A stretch of 64,000 bases of DNA from Lachnospiraceae bacterium (GTDB lineage: Bacteria > Bacillota > Clostridia > Lachnospirales > Lachnospiraceae): NCBI GenBank assembly GCA_017635395.1, contig JAGBLN010000015.1, positions 25,724 through 89,723 of the forward strand, in the 5' to 3' direction. The notes under the pieces were generated by a model. The model was not told the DNA's origin. It ran no database searches and was given only the letters and a program-made list of their open reading frames with translations. Each line of letters starts with the position of its first letter. The first letter of the stretch is position 1. Shown here piece after piece: positions 45,827 to 54,309 of the stretch. The translations under genes were made by a program, and so were the position numbers.

Positions 45827-47032
45827 ATGGGATTTATGTATTCTTCCGGTTCTGAAACGGTTGATCGCATGGGGCAGATTGATTTTTCTTTCGGTGGAGC
45901 TGTCAATATGATACCCGATACATGGTATAAGGCTATAAGATATGACAGCGGAAAGGTCAATCTTAATGCCTGCGTGGTTCTTTCAGAAATAGTGTACTGG
46001 TATCGCCCAAAGGTCGAAAGGGATAAGGATAACGGACAGCTTCTTAACTGGCAAAAAAAATTTGACGCGGATCTTCTTCAAAAGAGCTATCAGGAGCTTT
46101 CTGATAAGTTCGGGCTTTCCAAACGTCAGGTGACGGATGCGGTTGTATTCCTTGAACACATGGGATTAGTAAGACGGGAATTTAGAAATATAATTACGGA
46201 AAACGGTTTGGCTCTCGGTAACGTTCTTTTTATTGATCTGAATGTTGATAGGCTGATTCAGATAACCTATCCGGAGCAGGAAAAAAAAGATAATCTCGCT
46301 GATGATACCCTATCACGTTTGAATGGGAGAGGGGTCACGAATGTGGATAACTCATACCCTATCACGTTTAAACGGGAGAGGGGTCACGTTGTAACGGGAG
46401 AGGGGTCACGTTTGAACGGGACACCCCCTACGTTTAAACGTGAGACATATACAAAGAATACTACAAAGACTACTACAGAGATTACTTCATCTTCTTCAGG
46501 CAGTAACGAAAGCGAAAGGACTTTTTCGTTAGCAGCGGAAAAAGAGAAGAGGAAGAGCGATGCACAGGTCTATGAAGAGCTTATTGCAGAGAATATTGAC
46601 ATTGAGAGCCTTATGGGGGCGGCAGAGAAAGAGAGCGAAAAAGAAAGGATACAGATGCTCTACAAGATAATCTGCAAAGTCGTAACCAGTAAGAAAAAGA
46701 CGGAGAAGATCAATTCAGAGGAAATTCCGAGGGAAGTGGCAAGGAGCGTATTCCTAAAAATCGGCTATGACGAGATAGTATATGTCTGCGAGAAGCTTGA
46801 TGAACCGAAAGACAGTCCAATATACAACCTTGAATCCTATATAAAGACGCTTTTATATAACGCAAAGACTGTTCAAGCGGAATACTGGAAGCAGAGGATC
46901 AATTATGACACCTACGGAGGAGGAGCAGAGAAAAGAAAAAACGGAAACAGGAAAAAAGGTACTTTCGGGAACTTTGACGAGAGGGACGATGATTATGACG
47001 AACTTATAAAACTGCTTGCCGGAAAACAGTAG
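45827..47032 (+). CDS. Replication initiator-like protein (DUF6017 type)
   Basis: 401 residues. The N-terminal winged-helix region (about 15-150, LNACVVLSEIVYWYR and LSKRQVTDAVVFLEHMGLVRR) is of the RepA-N/DnaD-like kind found in Gram-positive replication initiators. A variable linker (about 160-240) is encoded by DNA-level iterons. The C-terminal domain (about 250-370, IDIESLMGAA, IYNLESYIKTLLYNA) matches the DUF6017 pattern of such element proteins. It probably starts replication of the excised element from the origin inside its own gene. It follows parAB and precedes ssb. Confidence 0.8.
   Translation: MGFMYSSGSETVDRMGQIDFSFGGAVNMIPDTWYKAIRYDSGKVNLNACVVLSEIVYWYRPKVERDKDNGQLLNWQKKFDADLLQKSYQELSDKFGLSKRQVTDAVVFLEHMGLVRREFRNIITENGLALGNVLFIDLNVDRLIQITYPEQEKKDNLADDTLSRLNGRGVTNVDNSYPITFKRERGHVVTGEGSRLNGTPPTFKRETYTKNTTKTTTEITSSSSGSNESERTFSLAAEKEKRKSDAQVYEELIAENIDIESLMGAAEKESEKERIQMLYKIICKVVTSKKKTEKINSEEIPREVARSVFLKIGYDEIVYVCEKLDEPKDSPIYNLESYIKTLLYNAKTVQAEYWKQRINYDTYGGGAEKRKNGNRKKGTFGNFDERDDDYDELIKLLAGKQ
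46314..46443 (+). repeat. 22-bp iterons with a DnaA box inside the replication gene (candidate oriV)
   Basis: Units starting CACGTTTAAACGGGAG recur every 22 bp at 46314, 46336, 46363, 46385, 46407 and 46429; the 46363 unit is shifted by 5 bp. The second unit is degenerate and includes TGTGGATAA (46342-46350), a perfect DnaA box on the minus strand. The last unit holds the palindrome ACGTTTAAACGT. Because 22 is not a multiple of 3, successive copies are read in different frames, so the repeat is kept for DNA, not protein, reasons. Confidence 0.8.
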
Positions 47033-47067
47033 GGAAAGAATAGCGAAATAATGGAGGAAAACCAAAA

Positions 47068-47331
47068 ATGAAGCTTATTGAGAAAATTTTTAGCAAACTG
47101 AACGAACATATTGCCGGATATATACTAAGCCTGTTATGGATAGCGTTCTGCATATGTGCTGATATAAAGGTATGGTTCTATCAGTCCGGTCTTGTATCCG
47201 TAAAGATTGAAAAAACGGCATTTCTTATCTTTTTAATGGTATGTGTTCCGGCTATAATAATGTGGCTTGCAAACAGATGGTGGATGCTTTATAGCGAAGA
47301 TGAAGATAAAGAGGATAGAAAGGAGAACTGA
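47068..47331 (+). CDS. Small membrane protein of the element
   Basis: 87 residues with two membrane helices (about 17-36 and 50-68) and an acidic C-terminus (EDEDKEDRKEN). Good RBS (TGGAGG). Not recognised. It sits between the replication gene and ssb in the same run of genes, where conjugative elements often carry small hydrophobic proteins. Confidence 0.65.
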   Translation: MKLIEKIFSKLNEHIAGYILSLLWIAFCICADIKVWFYQSGLVSVKIEKTAFLIFLMVCVPAIIMWLANRWWMLYSEDEDKEDRKEN

Positions 47332-47333
47332 TC

Positions 47334-47447
47334 ATGTATAGTATGATTATCATGTTAGCGTTATATTTGGTAGCGGTATTTTTTAAGGCTATTGTCATGA
47401 GTTACCTTGATTCCACCGGCGTACCGAACTTGCTTTCCGTCCTATGA
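47334..47447 (+). CDS. 37-residue membrane microprotein
   Basis: MYSMIIMLALYLVAVFFKAI, then VMSYLDSTGVPNLLSVL. One membrane helix. RBS AAAGGAGAA 6 nt upstream and position 2 bp after the preceding stop support it. Its stop overlaps the start of the next small frame (ATGA). Confidence 0.55.
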   Translation: MYSMIIMLALYLVAVFFKAIVMSYLDSTGVPNLLSVL

Positions 47448-47530
47448 ACAGAAGAGAAGAAGAGAGAATGTTTGCTAAGTTAGAAAAAATGGCAAATAAT
47501 AACATAGGCGTTTCAAAGGAGGAAAATTAA
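47444..47530 (+). CDS. 28-residue charged microprotein
   Basis: MNRREEERMFAKLEKMANNN, then IGVSKEEN. It overlaps the preceding microprotein by 4 bp, and its last codons (AAGGAGGAAAAT) are the ribosome site of ssb, so it may couple translation down the operon. Helical and highly charged. Confidence 0.5.
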   Translation: MNRREEERMFAKLEKMANNNIGVSKEEN

Positions 47531-47531
47531 A

Positions 47532-47978
47532 ATGAACAAAGTACAGCTTACAGGCAGACTTACGGCAGATCCGGAGATCAAGGTCTACAACAATGAAAAT
47601 GGCGATGTGTATGTCGCAAGGTACTCACTGGCAGTACCAAGACGATTTAAGAAAGACGAAGCTGATTTCTTCCGCTGCGTTTCATTCGGAAAGACGGCAC
47701 AGTTTCTTGAAAAGTACATGAACAAAGGTTCAAGGATTGTTGCTGCCGGAAATATCAGACAGGACAGGTGGAAAGACAAGGACGGAAAAGACAGGTCAGC
47801 TGTGGTTGTGGTCATAGACGAGGTTGAATTTGCGCAGAGCAAGCTGTCCGAAAATGATACACCTGATGATGGTTTCCTTAATATTCCGGGCGGTATTGAT
47901 GAAAGCGTACCTTTTGGAGACGATGAAGAGATCGTAACGGAGCGTATCAAGTCCTTTATGGACAATAACGATTACTAA
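47532..47978 (+). CDS. ssb: Single-stranded DNA-binding protein
   Basis: OB-fold SSB. MNKVQLTGRLTADPEI at the start, then FRCVSFGKTAQFLEKYMNKG and IVAAGNIRQDRWKDKDGK. 148 residues. The tail is acidic but lacks the usual DDDIPF end that binds partner proteins. It probably protects the single strand during transfer or replication of the element. Confidence 0.9.
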   Translation: MNKVQLTGRLTADPEIKVYNNENGDVYVARYSLAVPRRFKKDEADFFRCVSFGKTAQFLEKYMNKGSRIVAAGNIRQDRWKDKDGKDRSAVVVVIDEVEFAQSKLSENDTPDDGFLNIPGGIDESVPFGDDEEIVTERIKSFMDNNDY

Positions 47979-48049
47979 ATGCTATATGAAATGATATATA
48001 ATATTTAACTAAGGATCATAACAAAACTGAAAATCATGTATCACGCTTA

Positions 48050-48092
48050 AAGGCAGATACGGGCATATACAAGGCTTGTATTTGTCTTTTTT
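48050..48092 (+). terminator. Terminator after ssb
   Basis: AAGGCAGATAC pairs with GTATTTGTCTT (two G-T pairs), then TTTTT. It resembles the terminator at 43655 in its trailing TTGCGTTAT. Confidence 0.65.
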
Positions 48093-48128
48093 GCGTTATG
48101 AACAAGAGAGAAGAGAGGAGCGTGAATT

Positions 48129-48773
48129 ATGGCAGAACTGCAGGAAGAGATTAATGCTAAAACATTCGCCCTTGGGACAAAGGGGGTGAGATTTACAGAG
48201 GATATGCTCAAAACCCTCGTCAGACAAGGATTAAGGATGCTTGATAAATCGGCTCATACTAATCATGAAACGAAAGACAACCGGACGCTAATAGAGGTAG
48301 GAGAGCTTACTGCAAAGAGCCGTGGGGCAGTGTCCAGTTTAACTGTTGCTGATAGCGATGTGTTTCATCAGACCATGAAAGACTGGGGGCTACAGTATGC
48401 AATTAAAGAAATGCCGGTGCTTGATGAAAAAGGGAAACAGATATTCGCAGATGAAAAAGGAAAACCAGTAACTTTAGGAGTCAACGATTTAGGGGAAAAA
48501 ACTTTCTTTGATGAAAAAGGGAAGCAGATCGACAAAGATAAAGTGTATCCCTTAAAGGAATTTGTGGTATTTTTCGATAGCCGCCATACAGATGTGCTTA
48601 CAAATGCCTTTAAGGATTATCAGAAGCGGTGCAGCGAAAAGGCAGAAAGAGCAGAAAAAAAACCGGAAAGAGAGAACATCAAGGAAAAGATAGAGAAGAA
48701 CAAGGAAAAGATGAAAGAAGTGAATAAGGATAATCCGGAGAAACACCACAATAGAGGGGAGCAGAGCCTATGA
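48129..48773 (+). CDS. PcfB-like (DUF3801) conjugation protein
   Basis: 214 residues. The N-terminal core (GVRFTEDMLKTLVRQGLRML, then GAVSSLTVADSDVF) and VFFDSRHTDVLTNAFKDY near 140-157 match DUF3801. PcfB of plasmid pCF10 binds the relaxosome and coupling protein. Between them is an insert with a repeated DEKGKQI unit (about 100-135) not usual for the family. The C-terminus is a Lys/Glu coil. It overlaps the coupling-protein gene by 4 bp, the expected order. Confidence 0.8.
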   Translation: MAELQEEINAKTFALGTKGVRFTEDMLKTLVRQGLRMLDKSAHTNHETKDNRTLIEVGELTAKSRGAVSSLTVADSDVFHQTMKDWGLQYAIKEMPVLDEKGKQIFADEKGKPVTLGVNDLGEKTFFDEKGKQIDKDKVYPLKEFVVFFDSRHTDVLTNAFKDYQKRCSEKAERAEKKPERENIKEKIEKNKEKMKEVNKDNPEKHHNRGEQSL

Positions 48774-49957
48774 GTACCCCTATTGAGGACTTGCAGAAAG
48801 TAACGAAGGGCTTTCAGAAAAAAGTGAAAAAGCTGCTGAAGAATCCGAGGAAACTTTTCATTGCTGTATTTCCTTATGTTATGTTTGCTTATTTTGCGAA
48901 TAAGATAGGTTTTGCATGGAGGATAACGGAAAACCCTAATGTATTCCAACGGCTTGTAGGATTATTTGGAAACCTTAATACGGCTTTTGCTACGCTGCTC
49001 CCCAGTTTTGTGCTTTTTGATATAGTGTTCGGCATTGTCGGAGGTATTGCTTTCAGACTGGTTGTTTACTTCAAGAGCAAGAACCGGAAGAAATGGCGGC
49101 AGGGTGAGGAGTATGGATCCGCAAGGTGGGGGACTGCAAAAGATGTAGAGCCATTCATGGATTTAGATGATCCGGTTAATAATGTGATCCTGACACAGAC
49201 AGAGGGCTTGCAGATGAACGGCAGACCGTCAAGCCCAAAATATGCCAGGAATAAGAATATCGAGATCATAGGTGGCTCAGGTGCAGGTAAGACGAGGTTT
49301 TTTATAAAGCCGAACATCATGCAGATGCACAGTTCCTATGTGGTGACAGATCCAAAAGGTACGGTACTCGTAGAAGTCGGGCATATGCTTAAAAAAGGCT
49401 GTCCGGTTTACTACAACAAGATAAACCCAAATGAAACTGACAGGTTCGGAAAGATAACCCTCAAAGAGAAGTATAAGGGCTATCCGCTCGATAATGAGGG
49501 GAGAGTGCTATATAAAGACGGAAAGAAAAAAGGACAGGTTGTTTTAGAACCGTATGACATTAAGGTTATCAATACCATTAACTTTAAGAAGTCTATGCAC
49601 TATAACCCTTTCGTCTACCTGCATAGCGAGAAGGACATATTGAAGCTTGTGAATACTCTTATCGTGAACACAAAGGGCGAGGGTGACAAGTCAGGCGAAG
49701 ATTTTTGGGTGAAAGCGGAAAGGCTGCTTTATACGGCATATATAGGCTATATCTTCTACGAGGGCGATGATGAATCGCAGAATTTTGAAACTCTGATAGA
49801 AATGATAAATGCTTCCGAGACAAGGGAAGATGATGAGGAGTTCAAAAATGCAATAGACCTTATGTTTGATGAACTGGAAGAGGAAGATCCGGATCACTTT
49901 GCTGTGAAGCAATATAAGAAATATAAGCTTGCTGCCGGTGTGGCAACATCTAATTAG
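48770..49957 (+). pseudogene. VirD4/TraG coupling protein, N-terminal part, interrupted
   Basis: The type IV coupling protein pumps DNA into the conjugation channel. This part has two N-terminal membrane helices (about 25-45 and 65-100), GSARWGTAKD near 117-126, and Walker A GGSGAGKTRFF near 165-175. It continues to about residue 390 (KQYKKYKLAAG). There the mobilizable element begins and the frame ends at a stop inside it. The missing C-terminal part, with Walker B (LLDEFANIG), is found intact in frame from 62485. The protein is inactive unless the inserted element is excised precisely. Confidence 0.9.
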
Positions 49958-50031
49958 TTTCTTGTACTGATACGATACAAGAGGCAGAATACGGGGCTTT
50001 CCCGTACTCAGGAGACTAATTAGATGTTGCC
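49942..50031 (+). terminator. Large hairpin across the left junction, before the recombinase
   Basis: GGCAACATCTAATTAG (49942-49957) pairs perfectly with CTAATTAGATGTTGCC (50016-50031), followed by ATTTTTATA. Two smaller hairpins lie inside (CTTGTA/TACAAG and TACGGG/CCCGTA). It can act as a terminator shielding the recombinase gene from the carrier's transcription. One arm includes target DNA, so the hairpin exists only in this site and orientation. Confidence 0.7.
49943..49948 (+). other. Left junction (attL) of the inserted element
   Basis: GCAACA is the last stretch shared with the right junction at 62485-62490. Joining the two restores one open frame (AAGVATGKTAKSI) through the coupling protein. 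A large serine recombinase needs only a short shared core like this. Confidence 0.75.
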
Positions 50032-50057
50032 ATTTTTATATGGCGGAAAGGAGCTTT

Positions 50058-51932
50058 ATGAAAAAAGAGCAAAGGTACACCGCACTATACGAAAGGCTGA
50101 GCCATGATGATGAGCTTCAGGGCGAATCCAACAGTATCTCAAATCAGAAGCAGCTTCTAATGGATTATGCGGTATCACACGACCTGCCGAGTCCGAGACA
50201 TTTTTCAGATGATGGTATATCCGGCACACGATTTGACCGTCCTGCCTTTTTGGAAATGCTTGGAGAGATTGAGGACGGCAATATCGGCACAGTCCTTGTG
50301 AAAGACATGAGCCGCCTGGGCAGGGATTATCTGAAAGTCGGTCAGATCGTGGAGATGTTCAGACAAAAGGATGTAAGACTTATCGCCGTTAATGACGGTA
50401 CTGATACCCTGCATGGTGATGATGACTTCCTGCCGTTCAGAAATATCATGAATGAATGGTATGCCAAGGACACCAGTAAAAAGATCAGATCCACCTTTAA
50501 GGCAAAGGGCGAAGCAGGCAAGCATGTGGCAAGCTCACCGCCATACGGATATATGAAAGATCCCGAAGATAAAACCAAGTGGATCAAGGATGAAGAGGCG
50601 GCAGAGGTTGTAAGGCGTATATTTCAGCTTACACTTGAAGGAAAGGGACCGTTTCAGATATGCAAGATACTTGAAGCGGATAAGGTGGAGATACCTGCCT
50701 ATCATCAGCAGAAACTTGGCATGGGATTATGGCAGAACAGGGAGTTGAAGCATCCGTACCGTTGGACGAGTTCAAGTGTGGCATCCATTCTGACGAGAAA
50801 GGAATATCTGGGGCATACGGTAAACTTTAAGACCAGAAAGCATTTTAAGGATAAAAAGAGCCATTATGTTGCGCAGAAGTATTGGCAGATATTTGAGGAC
50901 ACACAGGAACCGATAATCGACGAGGAAACCTTTGAAAATGCGCAGAAATGCAGGACGGGGATTAAGCGTTATCCGAATGGATGGGGAGAGCCGCATCCCC
51001 TTGATGGGAAAATGGTCTGCCATGACTGTGGGAGTCTTATGTACTGCCATAGGACAAGCAATGGTAAAAAGGTAGCACAGTATGTGTGTGCCATGTATGG
51101 TAAGCAGCCCGTAGGGACTTATTGCAGTTCCGGTCACAGGATAAACGCCGATGCGGTTATAGAAATCGTGAGGGATACGCTGAGATACCTCAAAACCACT
51201 ATTGATGATAATCCGGAGAAGTTTATCGAGCGTATAACACAGAATGAAGCCGATAACCGCAATGCCGAAGCGAAGAAGAAGCAGGAGCGCCTTATGGTAT
51301 GCAGGAAGAGGATAGATGAACTTGAGAGGCTTATCTGCAAAATCTATGAGGATAATGCACTTGGAAAGATGCCTGAAAGCAGATATGAGACCCTTGCAAG
51401 GCAGTATTCCAAGGAGCAGAATGAGCTTAACGAGGAGGTTGACCGGATTGAGGCTTTTCTGTCAGAGGTCGAGGAAAATCGCAAGAGCGGCAAGAGGTTC
51501 GTTGATCTTATGTCAAGATACAACGATTTTGATGAAATCACGCCGTTTATGGTAAATGAGTTCATTGATAGGATCGAGGTTCATGAGAGGGATAGAAAAG
51601 GTTCCGTACAGACCACGCAGAAGATTGATATTTACTTCAATTTCATCGGTAATTACAGTATGCCGGAGAAAGAGCTTACCGAAGCGGAGAAAGCCGAGAT
51701 TGAACGCATGAACGGCATCAAGGACAAGAGACATCAGGCTTATCTTAAGAGAAAGGCAAGCGGCAAGCAGAAAGCTTATGAGAGAAAATATGAACCGGTG
51801 CGCAGAGCAAGGATTACACAGCTTAAGGAGGATAATCCTAACACTTATGGTATCCCTGCCGAGGAATATGATCAGGAACACTATTCAAGGGCAAGCGTGG
51901 TGCTTGCAGACTCCGCAGTGGCTAATTCTTAA
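50058..51932 (+). CDS. Large serine recombinase
   Basis: Integrates and excises the inner element. Resolvase-type catalytic domain (1-150) with nucleophile Ser15 in YERLSHDDE and the Arg-containing DMSRLGRDYLKVG. The recombinase domain follows (about 165-280), then a zinc ribbon (CHDCGSLMYCHR near 319-330 and a later Cys pair), a long coiled coil (about 385-480), and a basic C-terminus. 624 residues. TnpX-like, as in Tn4451 and related mobilizable elements. Start chosen for GGAAAGGAG 6 nt upstream; an in-frame ATG at 50040 is before that site. Confidence 0.93.
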   Translation: MKKEQRYTALYERLSHDDELQGESNSISNQKQLLMDYAVSHDLPSPRHFSDDGISGTRFDRPAFLEMLGEIEDGNIGTVLVKDMSRLGRDYLKVGQIVEMFRQKDVRLIAVNDGTDTLHGDDDFLPFRNIMNEWYAKDTSKKIRSTFKAKGEAGKHVASSPPYGYMKDPEDKTKWIKDEEAAEVVRRIFQLTLEGKGPFQICKILEADKVEIPAYHQQKLGMGLWQNRELKHPYRWTSSSVASILTRKEYLGHTVNFKTRKHFKDKKSHYVAQKYWQIFEDTQEPIIDEETFENAQKCRTGIKRYPNGWGEPHPLDGKMVCHDCGSLMYCHRTSNGKKVAQYVCAMYGKQPVGTYCSSGHRINADAVIEIVRDTLRYLKTTIDDNPEKFIERITQNEADNRNAEAKKKQERLMVCRKRIDELERLICKIYEDNALGKMPESRYETLARQYSKEQNELNEEVDRIEAFLSEVEENRKSGKRFVDLMSRYNDFDEITPFMVNEFIDRIEVHERDRKGSVQTTQKIDIYFNFIGNYSMPEKELTEAEKAEIERMNGIKDKRHQAYLKRKASGKQKAYERKYEPVRRARITQLKEDNPNTYGIPAEEYDQEHYSRASVVLADSAVANS

Positions 51933-51941
51933 AAAGTTCAT

Positions 51942-52035
51942 ACGATAGTTATCGGGATAACCGGACACGGAAAGAGTGCCAGCGATAAAAGTATCGTCGG
52001 CGCTTTTTCTTTTGGGAATTTCACGATAGTTATCG
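51942..52035 (+). repeat. Twin palindromes flanking a terminator
   Basis: ACGATAGTTATCG occurs at 51942-51954 and 52023-52035. Between them AGTGCC...GGCGCT with inner CGATA/TATCG forms a hairpin followed by TTTTTCTTTT (about 51976-52013), a good terminator for the recombinase gene. The twin palindromes could be operator sites or recombination arms. Confidence 0.6.
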
Positions 52036-52114
52036 CATCAGATCCATCAATCCGTCAGTCCTGTCCGGTCAGTCGGATCATCAGTTAAAGCCCATAGGGC
52101 AGAAAGGAGCATTT

Positions 52115-52714
52115 ATGCAGAAAGACACACAAATGGACATCATCGCAGAGTATTACATGGGGCTTCGGAAGTATTCACCGAACGAGAAGTACAGCGAGAG
52201 CAATGTGAGGGTTTATACATCTTCCGAAAGTGATGCATGGCTTGTTCTGGAACGCAAGGGAGAGAGCATCATACAGGCAAGGCTAACCGATGAAAACGGA
52301 GTCATTGTATCGTGGGATGATTATGCGGTTAAGAACGCAGATATACAGCTTGTGGAGGCTGTCCGTCTGTCTGTCAGTGGAAGGAGTCAGATAGTGTTCA
52401 CACCGTTGGAAGAGCTTGTCATAGACCGCTACGGCGATTATGATCGCAATACAACAAGAGGAAAGCTTGATATTTTGGAAGGACGGTTCAAGGATCCTGA
52501 TATCGAGGCGGCGGCAAAGTCAGTGATAGAGAAGTTGGGACGCATATCCGATCAGACATACGCTGATATGTACTCTGTCGGGCAGAGACGGCAGGATGTA
52601 GAGAGAGGGCGGAGCTTGACCGCACGCATGGAAAAAGCGAAGATTGCCGCAGATAAGCATAATGCAGAGCGTGCCATTATTCCGGTCAAAGGCAGGAAGG
52701 GGATGGAAATATGA
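52115..52714 (+). CDS. Element-borne protein of unknown function
   Basis: 199 residues, not recognised. Soluble and acidic in the first two thirds (YYMGLRKYSPNEKYSESNVR, then LEELVIDRYGDYDRNTTRG), with a helical, basic C-terminus. Good RBS (AGAAAGGAG). It overlaps the next small gene by 4 bp (ATGA), so the two are a unit. Confidence 0.6.
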   Translation: MQKDTQMDIIAEYYMGLRKYSPNEKYSESNVRVYTSSESDAWLVLERKGESIIQARLTDENGVIVSWDDYAVKNADIQLVEAVRLSVSGRSQIVFTPLEELVIDRYGDYDRNTTRGKLDILEGRFKDPDIEAAAKSVIEKLGRISDQTYADMYSVGQRRQDVERGRSLTARMEKAKIAADKHNAERAIIPVKGRKGMEI

Positions 52715-53001
52715 CGATCAGCAGAGAGGAGCAGGAGACAATCATCAACTACAACGCAGCCGAGAAGATTGCCACCGTTTACACCAGAGATAAGACCGTT
52801 ATACGCCGACTTGATGCGTTAGTTATCGAGTATCCAGAACACTATCGTCTCATAGGGGAGACAGACATCGACAAGACATATGAGATGCCTAAATCATTCG
52901 TTAGTTACCGTAAGCCAAGAAAAATATCGGAGAACAGACTGCAGGAAATGCGTAAGCATATGAGAGGGGTTAATGCAGGGAAAATGGAGAAAACTTGCTA
53001 A
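52711..53001 (+). CDS. Small conserved-looking protein, translationally coupled
   Basis: 96 residues. The pattern (EEQETIINYNAAEKIATVYT, then RDKTVIRRLDAL, then SFVSYRKPRKISE) is familiar to me from small genes beside recombinases and relaxases in clostridial mobile elements, but I know no function. The basic C-terminus suggests nucleic-acid binding. It overlaps the upstream gene by 4 bp. Confidence 0.6.
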   Translation: MTISREEQETIINYNAAEKIATVYTRDKTVIRRLDALVIEYPEHYRLIGETDIDKTYEMPKSFVSYRKPRKISENRLQEMRKHMRGVNAGKMEKTC

Positions 53002-53020
53002 AAATGTGCTGAAAAGACTC

Positions 53021-53049
53021 TTGACCGCTATAAGGCATTGCCGTATAAT
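53021..53049 (+). promoter_or_regulatory. Promoter and operator of the methyltransferase operon
   Basis: TTGACC at 53021-53026, 17 bp, TATAAT at 53044-53049. The palindrome TATAAGGC, ATT, GCCGTATA (53029-53047, one mismatch) covers the spacer and most of the -10. The first gene product carries an HTH and may repress here. Confidence 0.75.
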
Positions 53050-53072
53050 GTTTTGCGAAGGGAGTGTGGCAA

Positions 53073-54308
53073 ATGGATACATTGAATGCACAGATAAGGG
53101 AATTAAGAAAAGTCTCGGGATTATCGCAAAATACCTTTGCAGAGAAGTTTGAAATACCTACCAGCACATTGCAGGATTGGGAGCATGATAGAAGGACACC
53201 GCCTGTTTATGTGGTGGGTATGATAGATAAGATTTTATCCAATGAAAGAATCATTGGACGGTTAAGCGCCGGAAATTCCATTCTCAACAAGGCAAAGTCT
53301 GCAAAGGATAATGATGAGTTTTATACGACATATGAAACCGTTGCACGTGAAATGGCTCATTATATACCGCAGTTTAAAAATAAAGTTGTGTTATGCAACT
53401 GTGATGATCCTTTTGAGTCGAGCTTTTCAAAGTATTTCATTAAAAATTTTAATCATTTGGGCTTAAAAGGATTGATATGTACATCTTATTATGCATCAAG
53501 GGTAATTGGTTCTGAGAGTGAATTGGTTGACGAGAATAATGAACCGTTATCAACGGATAACGGCTATGTGCTTTCTTTGACATCTGTACCTAAAAGGATT
53601 ACACCTGAATCCAAAGATGAGGCTGTACATAGCTTTTTGAAAAAGAAAAAAGCTGTAAAGAAACTCAAGGGTAATGGCGATTTTAGGAGTGCGGAGTGTA
53701 TAAAATATTTGGATCAAGCAGATATAGTTGTCACTAATCCACCGTTTTCTCTTTTTAGGGAATTGATATCGCTTATCGTTGAACATGATAAACAATTTCT
53801 TGTTATCGGAAATCAGAATGCTCTGACTTATAAGGAGATTTTTCCACTAATACAAGAAAACAAAGCGTGGATAGGGTATCAGTTTGGCGATATGGAGTTT
53901 AGAGTGCCATCAGATTCTGAACCAAGGGATACACGATACTGGGTTGACGAGAGCGGACAGAAATGGAGAAGCTTGGGGAATGCGATGTGGCTCACTAATA
54001 TTGATATGAATCGCAGGCATCAGGAACTCGCACTTTGCAAAGTTTATGATTCGTTATCATATCCTAAATATGACGAGTATGATGCGATAGAAGTATCAAA
54101 GGTTGCGGATATCCCGATGGATTATGAGGGTATTATGGGGGTGCCTATTACATTTCTTAATAAACACAATCCTGAGCAGTTTGATATAGTTGGGGAAGCA
54201 AATCATGGTTCGGATAACTCGTTTGATCTGTTCAAGCCTACCGTAGATGGAAAGTTAAAGTTTAAGCGTATCCTCATACAAAAAAAGAGATTGGTTGCGG
54301 GAGCATAA
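53073..54308 (+). CDS. HTH-fused adenine-specific DNA methyltransferase (EcoRI-methylase-like)
   Basis: 411 residues. An N-terminal XRE-like HTH (about 1-55, IRELRKVSGLSQNTFAEKFE and STLQDWEHDRRTPP) is fused to an adenine methyltransferase domain. The catalytic NPPF is at 222-225. The region after it (QYFGD-like YQFGDMEFRVPSD, then KWRSLGNAMWLTN, then PMDYEGIMGVPITFLNK) matches the EcoRI methylase family, which modifies the N6 of adenine. The HTH replaces a separate controller protein and a palindrome lies in the promoter. It is first in a five-gene operon. Start chosen for GGGAG 8 nt upstream; the GTG at 53064 is inside that site. Confidence 0.85.
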   Translation: MDTLNAQIRELRKVSGLSQNTFAEKFEIPTSTLQDWEHDRRTPPVYVVGMIDKILSNERIIGRLSAGNSILNKAKSAKDNDEFYTTYETVAREMAHYIPQFKNKVVLCNCDDPFESSFSKYFIKNFNHLGLKGLICTSYYASRVIGSESELVDENNEPLSTDNGYVLSLTSVPKRITPESKDEAVHSFLKKKKAVKKLKGNGDFRSAECIKYLDQADIVVTNPPFSLFRELISLIVEHDKQFLVIGNQNALTYKEIFPLIQENKAWIGYQFGDMEFRVPSDSEPRDTRYWVDESGQKWRSLGNAMWLTNIDMNRRHQELALCKVYDSLSYPKYDEYDAIEVSKVADIPMDYEGIMGVPITFLNKHNPEQFDIVGEANHGSDNSFDLFKPTVDGKLKFKRILIQKKRLVAGA

Positions 54309-54309
54309 C

